Assembly: GCF_013009345.1 (NCBI RefSeq)
Contig: NZ_JABELE010000002.1
Span: 248,001 to 312,000 of the forward strand
Direction of reading: 5' to 3'
DNA from: Acinetobacter geminorum
Lineage (GTDB): Bacteria > Pseudomonadota > Gammaproteobacteria > Pseudomonadales > Moraxellaceae
DNA length: 64,000 nucleotides
Both the position numbers and the translations under genes were made by a program. Each line of letters starts with the position of its first letter. Position 1 is the first letter of the stretch. Shown in pieces: positions 8,866 through 18,031 of the stretch. The notes beneath the pieces are model-generated. The model saw only the letters and a list, made by a program, of their open reading frames with translations, was not told the DNA's origin and searched no databases.

Positions 8866-9609
8866 TTAAACTGTAAAATCGTCGCCTAAATATACTTTAC
8901 GGACTTGTTCATTATCCAAAATTTCTTGTGGAGTACCTTCCGCAATTACCGCCCCTTCGCTCACAATATACGCACGTTCACAGATTGCCAAAGTTTCACG
9001 TACGTTATGGTCTGTGATAAGCACACCAATGCCACGATCTTTTAAGGTTTGGATAATATCTTTAATATCACCTACCGAAATTGGATCGACACCGGCAAAC
9101 GGTTCATCAAGTAACATAAACTTAGGATCAGCAGCCAATGCACGCGCAATTTCAGCACGGCGACGCTCACCACCAGACACACTCATTCCTAATGAATCTT
9201 TAATATGACTGATTTTAAAGTCATTCAACAATTCAGTAAGACGTTGTTGGCGCTGTTGCTTATTTAAGTCTTTGCGTGTTTCTAAAATAGACATAATATT
9301 TTCAGCAATTGTCAGCTTTCTAAAAATAGAAGCTTCTTGCGGAAGATAGCCGATTCCCTTACGTGCCCGTTCATGCATTGCTAAATCAGACATATCGAGA
9401 TCATCAAGGTGAATTTCACCTTTGTCCATACGCACTAGTCCAACAACCATATAGAAGCTTGTTGTTTTTCCTGCTCCGTTAGGGCCAAGCAAACCAACAA
9501 TCTGTCCACTTTGCATACTAAAAGATACGTCTTTGACGACCCAACGTTTACTATAGTTTTTTGCTAAGTGCTTAATACACAAAGTTTGGGGTTGAAGAGC
9601 TTGTTGCAT
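8866..9609 (-). CDS. lptB: LPS export ABC transporter ATP-binding protein LptB
   Basis: 247 residues; the cytoplasmic ATPase that powers extraction of lipopolysaccharide or lipooligosaccharide from the inner membrane with LptFG. Walker A GLLGPNGAGKTTSFYM, Q-loop GYLPQEASIF, signature SVSGGERRRAEIARAL, Walker B FMLLDEPFAGVDP and the H-loop ITDHNVRETL are all present. Its start codon overlaps the lptA stop by one base (TAATG), so translation is coupled. Last gene of the kdsD-kdsC-lptC-lptA-lptB block; a terminator follows. Confidence 0.97.
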   Translation of the reverse strand: MQQALQPQTLCIKHLAKNYSKRWVVKDVSFSMQSGQIVGLLGPNGAGKTTSFYMVVGLVRMDKGEIHLDDLDMSDLAMHERARKGIGYLPQEASIFRKLTIAENIMSILETRKDLNKQQRQQRLTELLNDFKISHIKDSLGMSVSGGERRRAEIARALAADPKFMLLDEPFAGVDPISVGDIKDIIQTLKDRGIGVLITDHNVRETLAICERAYIVSEGAVIAEGTPQEILDNEQVRKVYLGDDFTV

Positions 9610-10157
9610 TAGTCACGCGCTCCTGGGAAACTTTTTGAAGTTGATGGCGGAATAATAATTTGAACACGGTTTGATGATGAACCTTGAGCTTCAACATCGC
9701 CTTTGTTCATACTATATTTCAACGAGTTACCACGGATGCTTGAACCATCTTGATATAGATATGCACCACCAGTCAAAGTAATAATGCCTGTATCTGCATT
9801 ATAAACAATGGTTTGCCCCTCGCCTCGTGCAAGGCCCTTGTCAGCACTAATTTGCTGTTGGAATTTAGACGGTCTACCTTTGGCAGTAATCGTTTGAATT
9901 TCACGTTTAGAGTTAAGCGTAGCAACAATCGAGTCGGCTTGAAGCTTCATCGTACCTTGCTCAATCACAACATTACCCGTATAAGTCGTCAAACCGGTTT
10001 TTTCATTATAAGTTGCACGATCTGCCACTAACGAAATTTGTTGATTACGGTCAGACGGTAAAGCAAAAGTCGAAGCAGATGATAAAGCAACGAATGTAAT
10101 TACCGCAGCTTGTTTTAGGAAAGCTGAAGAACGTTTTAAATTAAGACTTTGGTACAT
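9609..10157 (-). CDS. lptA: Periplasmic LPS bridge protein LptA
   Basis: About 182 residues from the ATG at 10157, preceded by GAGGAAAG. An open frame extends 12 codons further upstream, but that start would lie deep inside lptC. A signal peptide (AAVITFVALSSASTFALPSD) is followed by an OstA-type beta-jellyroll with the repeated signature YTGNVVIEQGTMKLQADSI and LTGGAYLYQDG. LptA polymerises into the periplasmic bridge carrying LPS from LptC to LptD. The start overlaps the lptC end by 17 bases. Confidence 0.95.
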   Translation of the reverse strand: MYQSLNLKRSSAFLKQAAVITFVALSSASTFALPSDRNQQISLVADRATYNEKTGLTTYTGNVVIEQGTMKLQADSIVATLNSKREIQTITAKGRPSKFQQQISADKGLARGEGQTIVYNADTGIITLTGGAYLYQDGSSIRGNSLKYSMNKGDVEAQGSSSNRVQIIIPPSTSKSFPGARD

Positions 10158-10689
10158 ACTTTCCTCGAATATTAAAAAATTCGTACTGACCATTATTCAA
10201 ATTAGCTTTTAGTCCTTTGCTGACAAAATCGCCCTGCGGAGATTGAACAATCACTTGGTGATCGGTTTCAATTTCTCTGGTTTTTGGATATCCGGTTAAC
10301 TCATCAGTTTGGAACTCAATCTTCCCTTGTGGCGCCAGTTTGGTTGCGACCACATCACCCGATAAAATAACTTTACGGTTATCATCGTAGCCATTTGCCT
10401 GTTTTGCAAAGAACGTCGCATCAACTTTGCCATCTTTATACATCGAGGCATTAAGTTGATCCAACTTTGATGTTTTTTGTTGCATATCCTGTTCAAGCTG
10501 ACGAACTTCAGCACGAATATACAAATTGCCTTGATCATCAGTTTGAGTCAAATGGACGCCCTGCGCTGAATATGTCATATTCTTCGCAGAACCAATGTCT
10601 AGTTTTTTTGCCTTGCCACTATAGTAGTAGTAACCACCACTTATAGCAGCAACCACTACAGCAACAATTGATAAAACTCTGGTATCCAT
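10141..10689 (-). CDS. lptC: LPS export protein LptC
   Basis: 182 residues with one N-terminal membrane helix (VLSIVAVVVAAISGGYYYYS) and a periplasmic beta-jellyroll, as in LptC, which hands LPS from LptB2FG to LptA. The sequence is weakly conserved in this family; the anchor, length, and position between kdsC and lptA make the call firm. QTDELTGYPKTREIETD and VQSPQGDFVSKGLKAN match the conserved C-terminal strands. Confidence 0.93.
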   Translation of the reverse strand: MDTRVLSIVAVVVAAISGGYYYYSGKAKKLDIGSAKNMTYSAQGVHLTQTDDQGNLYIRAEVRQLEQDMQQKTSKLDQLNASMYKDGKVDATFFAKQANGYDDNRKVILSGDVVATKLAPQGKIEFQTDELTGYPKTREIETDHQVIVQSPQGDFVSKGLKANLNNGQYEFFNIRGKYVPKS

Positions 10690-10726
10690 GAGCAGGAATA
10701 GCCTACCTTTTTAAGTAATCTTATTA

Positions 10727-11266
10727 TTAATGCGGTACTGCAAGATATTTTTCAAGAAGTTCTTGGTAAATGCCTTTTGCGATCAGCAACATATCACAGA
10801 CTTCACGCACAGCACCACGCCCACCCATCGACTGCGTCACTAAATGCGCACGGCGACGTACTTCTTCGTGACCATTTGGCACAGTAACGCTCATACCTGC
10901 GATTGCAAAAGCAGATAAATCAGGCCAATCATCGCCCATATACAAGCAATCAGACGGCAAAATATTAAACTGCGCACAAGCTTCACGAAGTGCTGAGCCT
11001 TTGTCTTCACGGCCTTGAAAAACGAGGTCTACACCTAAATCAGACATACGTTTTTCAACAATATTACTTTTTCGACCTGTAATAATGATGACTTTCATGC
11101 CGGCTTGCTGTGCAAGCTTCATTCCTAAACCATCACGAATATCGAATGATTTAATTTCATCGCCACTATTGGTTAACGTTACGAAGCCATCACTCAAAAT
11201 ACCATCAACATCCAGAACCAATGCCTGTAAATGACGTGCTTGTTCTAACAATGCATAAGATGCCAT
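10727..11266 (-). CDS. kdsC: 3-deoxy-D-manno-octulosonate 8-phosphate phosphatase KdsC
   Basis: 179 residues, a HAD phosphatase without a cap domain. Motif I is VLDVDGILSDG (nucleophile and acid Asp), motif II is VIIITGRKS, and motif III/IV is YMGDDWPDLSAF. It removes the phosphate from Kdo-8-phosphate, giving Kdo for the inner core of lipooligosaccharide. Three bases separate it from the upstream kdsD stop, so they are co-transcribed with the lpt genes. Confidence 0.96.
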   Translation of the reverse strand: MASYALLEQARHLQALVLDVDGILSDGFVTLTNSGDEIKSFDIRDGLGMKLAQQAGMKVIIITGRKSNIVEKRMSDLGVDLVFQGREDKGSALREACAQFNILPSDCLYMGDDWPDLSAFAIAGMSVTVPNGHEEVRRRAHLVTQSMGGRGAVREVCDMLLIAKGIYQELLEKYLAVPH

Positions 11267-11269
11267 TGA

Positions 11270-12247
11270 TTAATTTACCCCTGCCTGAATAAGGTCATGC
11301 ATACTAATTACACCAATCACTTTGTTTTGGTCATCTACCACCACAAACTGACTAATTTTTTTCAGGTTCAGCTGTTGTAGAGCTTCTACCGCACGTGCTT
11401 CTTGAGAAATCGTTGATGGTTTTTTTGTCATCACTTCGGAAACAGGCAAATTCACATCGAAACCTTGCTGTTTATCAATTAAACGGCGCAAGTCACCATC
11501 GGTGAAAATACCAAGCAAATGTTCGTGTTCATCTACAATTGTCGTCAAGCCTAAACGTTTATTAGAAATTTCATAAAGCACTTGATTCATTGGTGTATCT
11601 GGTGAAACTTTTGGCAGTTCATCGCCTGTATGCATCAGATGTTTTACATGTAAAAGTAAGCGTTTACCCAACGCACCTGCTGGATGCGAACGAGCAAAAT
11701 CATCTGCGGTAAAACCACGCGCTTCAAGTAAAGCAACGGCCAGTGCATCACCCAATACTAAAGTTGCTGTCGTACTCGACGTAGGCGCCAAACCTAATGG
11801 GCACGCTTCGTCAGACTCACCTAAAGTTAAAGCGATGTCAGCATTTTGTGGCATTGGGCCTTTATCATCACGGCTAATCGTAATAAGAGGAACGCCAAGA
11901 TGTTTGATTAAAGGCATCAACATCATGATTTCATCACTTTTTCCAGAATTGGAAATCGCAATTAAAACATCACCACGAACCAGCATTCCCAAATCGCCAT
12001 GTCCAGCTTCGCCCGGATGCATAAAGAAAGATGGTGTACCAGTTGAGGCGAAAGTAGCAGCCATTTTACGGCCAATATGCCCTGACTTACCCATGCCAGT
12101 GATCACAACACGACCTTTACACTGTAACAATATTTCACAAGCTCGATTAAAACTGTCACCAATTTGTGTTGCTAACACGTCTAAGGCTTGTTGCTCAATA
12201 CGCAATGTTGCTAATGCGCTGCTTTGGAAATCTGTAGGATTGGGCAT
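11270..12247 (-). CDS. kdsD: Arabinose-5-phosphate isomerase KdsD
   Basis: About 325 residues. An N-terminal SIS (sugar isomerase) domain has GRVVITGMGKSGHIGRKMAA and ISNSGKSDEIMML, and the helix with ALLEARGFTADDFARSHPAG. Two C-terminal CBS domains follow (about 205-325). The enzyme converts ribulose-5-phosphate to arabinose-5-phosphate, the first step towards Kdo. I place the start at the ATG at 12247; a TTG five codons upstream (12262) is possible. It is divergent from cysS across about 210 bases that must hold both promoters. Confidence 0.95.
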   Translation of the reverse strand: MPNPTDFQSSALATLRIEQQALDVLATQIGDSFNRACEILLQCKGRVVITGMGKSGHIGRKMAATFASTGTPSFFMHPGEAGHGDLGMLVRGDVLIAISNSGKSDEIMMLMPLIKHLGVPLITISRDDKGPMPQNADIALTLGESDEACPLGLAPTSSTTATLVLGDALAVALLEARGFTADDFARSHPAGALGKRLLLHVKHLMHTGDELPKVSPDTPMNQVLYEISNKRLGLTTIVDEHEHLLGIFTDGDLRRLIDKQQGFDVNLPVSEVMTKKPSTISQEARAVEALQQLNLKKISQFVVVDDQNKVIGVISMHDLIQAGVN

Positions 12248-12460
12248 ACGAGTTTGACTCAAAATAATTGATCTGATCTCTTGTGAAGATCGGTGATTTT
12301 AATCAAAAGATTTGGGGGCATTCTAACATAACTCAATCATCTACACGTTTTTAAATGTATAAGATTTCACAAGCTTATAAAATTCTTGCATAAACCTTTG
12401 TGAAAAATGATGCATCAGTTATGATGTAACACTGTTTTTGTTGAGTGTTTGAAAACCCTT

Positions 12461-13882
12461 ATGCAACCGTTTGTTTTATATAACTCTGAGCAACGAAAAA
12501 AAGTTGAATTTGTACCTCGCAAAGAAGGTCACATCGATATGTACGTCTGCGGTATGACCGTTTACGACTACTGTCATATCGGGCATGCTCGAGTTATGGT
12601 TGCATTTGACTACATTATTCGTTTCTTACGTAGTCAAGGCTGGAATGTGCGCTACATTCGCAACATTACCGACATTGACGACAAAATCATCAAACGTGCG
12701 AATGAGAATGATGAAACAATCCAACAACTCACCACTCGTTTTATCGATGCAATGAATGAAGATGCTGCGAACCTAGGCTGTTTAGCTCCTGATGAAGCAC
12801 CTAAAGCGACTGAATATATCGACCAGATGCAAAATATGATTGGCAATTTGGTGAATAAAGGCGCTGCCTACCCTGCTTCAAACGGCGATGTTTATTTTGA
12901 AGTGACCAAATTTGAAAAATATGGTCGCCTCTCTGGTCGTAAGCTTGATGATATGCAAGCTGGTGCGAGTGAGCGTGTTGATGTAGAAGTTGAAAAGAAA
13001 CACCCTTTTGACTTTGTACTTTGGAAACATGCAAAAGAAAATGAACCATCTTGGGCATCTCCTTGGGGTAATGGTCGTCCAGGTTGGCACATTGAGTGTT
13101 CTGCAATGTCGACTTGCTGCCTAGGCAATCACTTTGACATTCATGGTGGTGGTTCAGATTTAATGTTCCCGCATCATGAAAATGAAATTGCGCAAAGTGA
13201 AGCTTCGACTGGTGAGCAATATGTAAACTACTGGATGCATGTTGGCTTCATTAACGTTGACGGCGAAAAGATGTCTAAGTCTTTAGGCAACTTCTTTACG
13301 ATTCGTGACGTGATGGAGAAATTCCACCCTGAAGTGATCCGCTACTTTATTGTGTCTTCGCACTATCGTAGTCCTGTGAACTTCTCTGATGTGGCACTCA
13401 AAGAAGCAAAAACTTCTTTAACTCGTTTCTATCATTCATTTAAAGCTTATCAACAAGTGTACGGTCAGAAGACAACTGAAACGCTTGATCAAAGCTTTAT
13501 TGAGCGTTTTAACAATGCAATGTGTGATGACTTCAATACTGCTGAAGCAATGGCTGTATTGTTTGAACTGAACAAAGAGTTAAACCGTGCTGTAAAAGAA
13601 GAGCAAGCTGACCAAGCGACTGTGCTTTATTCGACATTACGTCACCTCACCAACATTTTAGGTTTGGTACAACACAATGTAGATGATTTTTTAAAATCAG
13701 ATATTGGACAAGAAGCGCTTGCTTTGTCTGATGCTGAAATTGAAGATTTCATTCAACAACGTGTTGATGCGAAAAAAGCAAAAGACTTTGCTAAAGCGGA
13801 TGGTATTCGCCAGTCTTTGCTCGACCAAGGTGTGGTATTAGAAGATACGCGTCAAGGTACAGTTTGGCGCCGTGCTGATTAA
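12461..13882 (+). CDS. cysS: Cysteine--tRNA ligase
   Basis: 473 residues. Class I synthetase marks are all visible: the zinc-binding YVCGMTVYDYCHIGHARVM with the HIGH motif, WHIECSAMS and the HHENE that complete the zinc site, and the KMSKSLGNF loop, followed by the DALR anticodon-binding helices. It charges tRNA-Cys. I choose the ATG at 12461 (MQPFVLYN) over the in-frame TTG at 12449. A tRNA-Gly gene follows 64 bases downstream. Confidence 0.97.
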   Translation: MQPFVLYNSEQRKKVEFVPRKEGHIDMYVCGMTVYDYCHIGHARVMVAFDYIIRFLRSQGWNVRYIRNITDIDDKIIKRANENDETIQQLTTRFIDAMNEDAANLGCLAPDEAPKATEYIDQMQNMIGNLVNKGAAYPASNGDVYFEVTKFEKYGRLSGRKLDDMQAGASERVDVEVEKKHPFDFVLWKHAKENEPSWASPWGNGRPGWHIECSAMSTCCLGNHFDIHGGGSDLMFPHHENEIAQSEASTGEQYVNYWMHVGFINVDGEKMSKSLGNFFTIRDVMEKFHPEVIRYFIVSSHYRSPVNFSDVALKEAKTSLTRFYHSFKAYQQVYGQKTTETLDQSFIERFNNAMCDDFNTAEAMAVLFELNKELNRAVKEEQADQATVLYSTLRHLTNILGLVQHNVDDFLKSDIGQEALALSDAEIEDFIQQRVDAKKAKDFAKADGIRQSLLDQGVVLEDTRQGTVWRRAD

Positions 13883-13945
13883 ACGTTCAATTAGATCACA
13901 AGAGTGTTGACACTTTAATGAAACACTCTATAATGTGCTCACATT

Positions 13946-14021
<76 letters not shown>

Positions 14022-14030
14022 AGATTTAAA

Positions 14031-14064
14031 AACCACTTAATTCAAAAGAATTAGGTGGTTTTTT
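14031..14064 (+). terminator. Terminator of tRNA-Gly (first repeat copy)
   Basis: AACCACTTAATTC pairs with GAATTAGGTGGTT around AAAA and ends in a T-run. Related copies occur at about 17198-17233 and 18953-18987. Confidence 0.9.
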
Positions 14065-14194
14065 ATTGTCTGGTAGTTATTTGCTTTGATTAATTAGACT
14101 ATTCAACTAACCTATACTTTAAGTATTAAAAAAACCCGCTAAAAAGCAGGTTTAGAATTAAATATTTAAAACACCGTAATTTTTAAAACCTATT

Positions 14195-14548
14195 TTAAAG
14201 ATCTAAACTTTTAAGCTCATTAAGACGTTCTTTAGTTTTATCAGCTTCACAACTTAAAATAATTAAATGTGAACCTGCTCCCATTGCTTGAGATCCATAA
14301 TACCCCATCAAACCAGAACATTGCTTTGTACGATAATCAAGCCAAGCCTTTTGGGAATTTTCCAAACTGGCTTTCCCTTCACTATCCAAGTTTGAAGCTA
14401 ATTTATTGTATATCTTATTCATTTTAGCTTTATCAGTTTTTAACTGTTTTTCAAAGCATTCAATATCAGAATAAACATTGCCAGTTTTACATTCTGCATG
14501 AGCAACCCCACAAAATAACACTAACAATGTAAGCATTAATTTCTTCAT
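14195..14548 (-). CDS. Secreted LprI-like (DUF1311) protein
   Basis: 117 residues with a clear signal peptide ending VAHA/ECK. The mature part has the four-cysteine LprI/DUF1311 pattern: IECFEKQLKTDKAKMNKIYN, QKAWLDYRTKQCSG and a later LSCEADKTKERLNEL. Members of this family include lysozyme inhibitors, but many are uncharacterised; I would not assign inhibition here. It lies just inside the insertion behind tRNA-Gly and has no partner in the same direction. Confidence 0.8.
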   Translation of the reverse strand: MKKLMLTLLVLFCGVAHAECKTGNVYSDIECFEKQLKTDKAKMNKIYNKLASNLDSEGKASLENSQKAWLDYRTKQCSGLMGYYGSQAMGAGSHLIILSCEADKTKERLNELKSLDL

Positions 14549-14650
14549 TTATATAATACCTTTCAAATTTCTAACTATTTGAATCATTAGGTTTTAATTA
14601 TGACATGAAACAACTTTTATTCGTACCAGAGGTTTTAATTATTTAGCTAC

Positions 14651-14839
14651 GTCATTTCAGTTACTGCAGCATGGTTAATTGATCGCTATAGCCTGTCTCG
14701 TAAATTGATTATTGATGAGCTTCGTCCATTCAATAAAGGGACTGATGGCAAGCATCTTTATGAACCGAATGAAGTTATTCCTATCCTTGAAAATTTAAAC
14801 AGGCAAAGACAGCAACGTCAGTCGAGAAGGAAGAATTAA
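14651..14839 (+). pseudogene. 5'-truncated phage/plasmid-type DNA-binding protein fragment
   Basis: An open frame without a start encodes VISVTAAWLIDRYSLSRKLI, then IDELRPFNKGTDGKHLYEPN and EVIPILENLNRQRQQR with a basic end, stopping at TAA. The layout (short helix-turn-helix that reads WLIDRYSLSR, a wing, then basic tail) resembles small phage or plasmid DNA-binding proteins such as terminase small subunits or excisionase-like factors; I cannot pin the family. There is no start codon or ribosome site before it, so it is a leftover of a mobile element inserted at tRNA-Gly. A short GC hairpin with T-run follows at 14844. Confidence 0.55.
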
Positions 14840-14843
14840 TATA

Positions 14844-14862
14844 GGGCTTTACGCCCCTTTAT
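14844..14862 (+). terminator. Short terminator after the phage fragment
   Basis: GGGC pairs with GCCC around a five-base loop, followed by CTTTATT. Weak but well placed. Confidence 0.5.
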
Positions 14863-15144
14863 TATTTCTTATAAAAATATATTCCACCAAAAAAACCAAG
14901 TTTAAATAAAATCACAAATTTAAAAACAATATTTTCATTAAAGTTATTCAATGTAAAAACCACTTATAAATTAATTTATTTACAATTTTACAATGATTTT
15001 ATTTTCATATTTATATTAACCATTTAACATATAAATTCTTATATTTTATCAATTGGTAAAATATTTAGTTACACGCTTTTATATTTTATAAAAAAACTAT
15101 ATGTTAGGTTTTAGACTCATAATTGATTCCATTGTGAGATAAAA
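14863..15144. other. Very AT-rich leader of the protease gene
   Basis: About 280 bases of extremely AT-rich DNA, poorer in GC than neighbouring chromosome, with no recognisable gene. It would contain the promoter of the serine protease. Confidence 0.5.
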
Positions 15145-16578
15145 ATGTCATCTAAATACAAGAAATTTAAATTAAAAACCCTTTCAACCACTTTATTTAT
15201 TGCATTTACTTCGACCGGTGTATTTGCAGCAGATAGTAATTCAAATCAACAAAAACCTGTAATGAATGTCGCTGAGACATTAGCATTTGATGCGAAACAC
15301 TATGCAGCATCTTATGGAGTTACATTAGACGAAGCTATGCGAAGATTACTTATTATGCATGGTACAGATAATCAGGTAGCAGGTTTAAGTGATAAATATA
15401 AAAATGTTATTTCTGGTCTATATTTTGATAATGGACCTGACTTCGGATTAAAAGTTAAAGTTGTTGGAAATAATAATTCTCAACAAGCTTTTAAATTAGA
15501 AAGAAAACCAGATACATCGATTAAGCTTTTAAAAAATAAAAATGTTCAAGAACGTATTCAAGTTAGAAAGCTGGCAAATTTAACTGAAACAGAAGTGGAA
15601 TCAGCATATAGAGCTATTGAGCGCGGTGTAAGTGCCCCTATTACCCTTATACAAGAGGCTTCAAATACTAAGCAACAACGAGTAAATCATCTTAATAAAT
15701 CATTTGCTGCTGTTAAAAAAGCGTACCCTACAGTTGAAATGATTTTGGATGATGAGCAAACAGGTAATGCACTAGTCTATGTGAAATCTCTAAAACAAAT
15801 TGATAAACAAGCTCTCGAAAGACTGCTCAACGTCAAAGTAGACTTATCTGAAATTCCTACCGGTATTCTACCGACAAAATCACGTGGTGGATCTTGGTTA
15901 GTAACGAATACAGGTGGAAACTACTGTATGACTGGTTTTACTGCAAAAAGGGTCTCAACTGGTGAACTCGGTGTTATAACCGCAGGCCATTGTATAAAAT
16001 CAACTACCCCTCTTAACTACAAGGATAAAGATGGAACTCAATATGCTATTTCACCTATAGCAGGTATGTATCGTAACGATACAACTATGGACCTAGCATT
16101 TATGAAGGCAGGTACAACTACCACTCAACAAGCTGTGCCAGAGTTTTATGCTGATGCAACATCACCAGCTCGGGCTTTAACAGGTAAACGAAATAGAACT
16201 AGTACTGTAGTAAAAAGCGGAACGGTTAAAGGATCTTATGTTTGTCATCTTGGACAAACTTCACCAACAAATCCAGCATTGATGCAAAGCTGTGGTGAAG
16301 TAATATCAATTACTGGTGCGAATCATCATCCAGGTGGAAACACTTATGTAGTTGTTACCAATACCCAAAGTGGAGCTGGCACTAATCATACATCTGGCTT
16401 AGGTACTTTGCGTTGTGTGCGTGGTGACAGTGGCGGCCCATGGTTTGCTTTAAATGTAGCATTTGGTATTCAGTCAGCATGCTCATGGAAAGATACTGGC
16501 GAAACAATCACAAATACAGTCATTTATACCAGCGTAGATTACTTGGCTGATATAGGAGCTCAACTTGTATATCAATAA
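15145..16578 (+). CDS. Secreted S1-family (streptogrisin/alpha-lytic-like) serine protease with pro-domain
   Basis: 477 residues: signal peptide (STTLFIAFTSTGVFAAD), a long pro-region (about 30-245), then a chymotrypsin-fold catalytic domain. The catalytic triad is visible as GVITAGHC (His), TTMDLAFMKAG (Asp) and CVRGDSGGPW (Ser). Cysteine pairs near YCMTG/GHC, VCHLG/QSCG and LRCVRG/QSACS fit disulfides of a secreted enzyme. The pro-region probably assists folding, as in alpha-lytic protease; this is inference. The gene lies in the tRNA-Gly island and its stop overlaps the start of a small lipoprotein gene, so the two are coupled. Confidence 0.85.
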   Translation: MSSKYKKFKLKTLSTTLFIAFTSTGVFAADSNSNQQKPVMNVAETLAFDAKHYAASYGVTLDEAMRRLLIMHGTDNQVAGLSDKYKNVISGLYFDNGPDFGLKVKVVGNNNSQQAFKLERKPDTSIKLLKNKNVQERIQVRKLANLTETEVESAYRAIERGVSAPITLIQEASNTKQQRVNHLNKSFAAVKKAYPTVEMILDDEQTGNALVYVKSLKQIDKQALERLLNVKVDLSEIPTGILPTKSRGGSWLVTNTGGNYCMTGFTAKRVSTGELGVITAGHCIKSTTPLNYKDKDGTQYAISPIAGMYRNDTTMDLAFMKAGTTTTQQAVPEFYADATSPARALTGKRNRTSTVVKSGTVKGSYVCHLGQTSPTNPALMQSCGEVISITGANHHPGGNTYVVVTNTQSGAGTNHTSGLGTLRCVRGDSGGPWFALNVAFGIQSACSWKDTGETITNTVIYTSVDYLADIGAQLVYQ

Positions 16579-16960
16579 AATATTATTAGCGGTTGCTTCG
16601 TTAGGACTACTTGCTGCATGTCAGCAGCAAGTACCCAGTAAGCAAGAAAATAAAGATCAACTTAACTCAGTAAAAATTCCTGTTTATCAATTCAATGGTA
16701 TTTCTGCTTCTGCACGATTAAGAGGACCATTACAACTTAAGGATGAGTGTCTATATGTGAATGACATTTTAGTTGTATTTCCTGAACGATCTACAGAATG
16801 GAATAGCAAAAATCAGACTTTAACTTATAAAGGTAAAAAAATTGCCTTAGGTGAAGAATTGGACATAGCTGGTGGTTTTGGCCAGTTTGAACGAGATAGT
16901 AAGCGAGTTAAAAATGTAAGCCCTTTATGTGAGCATAAAAGTATTTGGTTTGCTGGATAA
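16565..16960 (+). CDS. Small lipoprotein coupled to the serine protease
   Basis: 131 residues, starting with TTG inside the last codons of the protease gene; AGGAG six bases before it supports this start. Lipobox LLAACQQQ gives an acylated cysteine near residue 19. The mature part is about 110 residues with PVYQFNG, SARLRG, CLYVNDILVVFPE, YKGKKIALG and SPLCEHKSIWFAG. A clear paralogue lies at 21146-21550 with the same blocks and both conserved cysteines (CLYV and PLC/PMC). I do not recognise the family. Coupling to a protease suggests an inhibitor, anchor or immunity role, which is only a hypothesis. Confidence 0.8.
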   Translation: MYINKILLAVASLGLLAACQQQVPSKQENKDQLNSVKIPVYQFNGISASARLRGPLQLKDECLYVNDILVVFPERSTEWNSKNQTLTYKGKKIALGEELDIAGGFGQFERDSKRVKNVSPLCEHKSIWFAG

Positions 16961-16974
16961 ATTAGAGAGTTATT

Positions 16975-17009
16975 AAAAGTGCATTTCATAAATTGGAATG
17001 CACTTTTTC
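16975..17009 (+). terminator. Terminator of the protease-lipoprotein pair
   Basis: AAGTGCATT pairs with AATGCACTT, followed by TTTCTTTT. Confidence 0.85.
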
Positions 17010-17136
17010 TTTTATACTGTAATTGTTAAACTAATTACTCTTCAAATCGCTTAATATCTCAGCTTTAATTGTAAAAAAATATTCGACACCACTTCGACCC
17101 CATTAAAATATAAACTATTGTTATTTAATAGTTATT

Positions 17137-17233
17137 ATAACCTTGTCAAGGTTGGGATCGCGAGTTCGAGTCTCGTTTCCCGCTCCAAAATTTAAAAAAC
17201 CACTTAATTCGAAAGAATTAGGTGGTTTTTTAT
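17137..17233 (+). repeat. Duplicated 3' half of tRNA-Gly plus its terminator (attachment-site scar)
   Basis: Bases 17137-17187 repeat 13971-14021 of the tRNA-Gly gene from the anticodon arm to the CCA end with two changes (GCC to GTC at the anticodon and one G to A). The similarity continues through the terminator hairpin. The 5' half of the tRNA is absent, so no tRNA can be made. This is the pattern left by integration of an element into a tRNA 3' end. Confidence 0.85.
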
Positions 17234-17315
17234 TGGCTATGTGTAAATTTAGAGAAGTTTTACCACTCTTCCTTCCATACAAACGGAAGCTTTCATATTT
17301 GTAAGATTAAAATTT

Positions 17316-17951
17316 TTAATTCTTTGTATCTCCAACTTGTTGTAAATAGGCGACGACCATTAATTTTAAATGAGACTCTAATACCTGCTCCACTTTATCT
17401 GTTAACTGATTTTCAAGCACTCTTCTTATTAATCCCATAATTGCACCTAAAACGAACTCAGCGACGATCTGACTATCATCAAACTCAATATCCGAAGCAC
17501 TCTCCAATAAATTTGAAACAGCAGCTAACATACGGTCATTCATTCGCTTTGAAAGATCCAATCCCCCTCTTTCTCCTGAAATAGCATATAGCGCTTTTGA
17601 CTCCTCAGGATTACTTAATTTTGCCAAGATTATTTCATCGACTAAAGCTGATATTAGGGTCTGAATTGAAGTCTTTTCATGTTTCAAGCAAAGCTCTTCA
17701 ATTTTTTCTGCAACGCTATCAAGATGACGTTGCAAAACTGCAGCTAATAAAGAATCTCGGTTTGGATAGTATTGGTAAATACTACCGACTGATACACCCG
17801 CTCTTTCAGCAATACGTGTAGTATTACATTTTACAATTCCTTCTTTGAGTAAAACCTGAATGGTTGCTTCATGAAGTACTTCTATTGTTGCTGTTGAACG
17901 CGCCTGAACTGGTGATTTTCGTGGCTTCAGAGCAGTTTTATTAATGGACAT
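17316..17951 (-). CDS. TetR-family transcriptional regulator
   Basis: 211 residues. The N-terminal helix-turn-helix is clear: ATIQVLLKEGIVKCNTTRIA, ERAGVSVGSIYQYYPNRDSL. The C-terminal ligand domain is unassigned. It is divergent from the aldo/keto reductase gene with about 80 bases between the starts, so it most likely represses that gene and itself; the inducer is unknown. The pair sits between the second and third copies of the tRNA-Gly terminator repeat and may be a separate insertion. Confidence 0.9.
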   Translation of the reverse strand: MSINKTALKPRKSPVQARSTATIEVLHEATIQVLLKEGIVKCNTTRIAERAGVSVGSIYQYYPNRDSLLAAVLQRHLDSVAEKIEELCLKHEKTSIQTLISALVDEIILAKLSNPEESKALYAISGERGGLDLSKRMNDRMLAAVSNLLESASDIEFDDSQIVAEFVLGAIMGLIRRVLENQLTDKVEQVLESHLKLMVVAYLQQVGDTKN

Positions 17952-18031
17952 AAAATGCGAATTCTAAATGTGAAGGATTCTTCATAAAATTTATCTTTAA
18001 CAATATTGAAAGTAAAGTCTTAGGAAAACTT

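Noticed and set aside
12801..13128. Several reading frames antisense to cysS
   Set aside because: All lie within the conserved synthetase core and lack start signals.
17137..17187. A second tRNA-Gly gene
   Set aside because: Only the 3' half is present; no acceptor 5' strand or D-arm precedes it, so it cannot fold as a tRNA.
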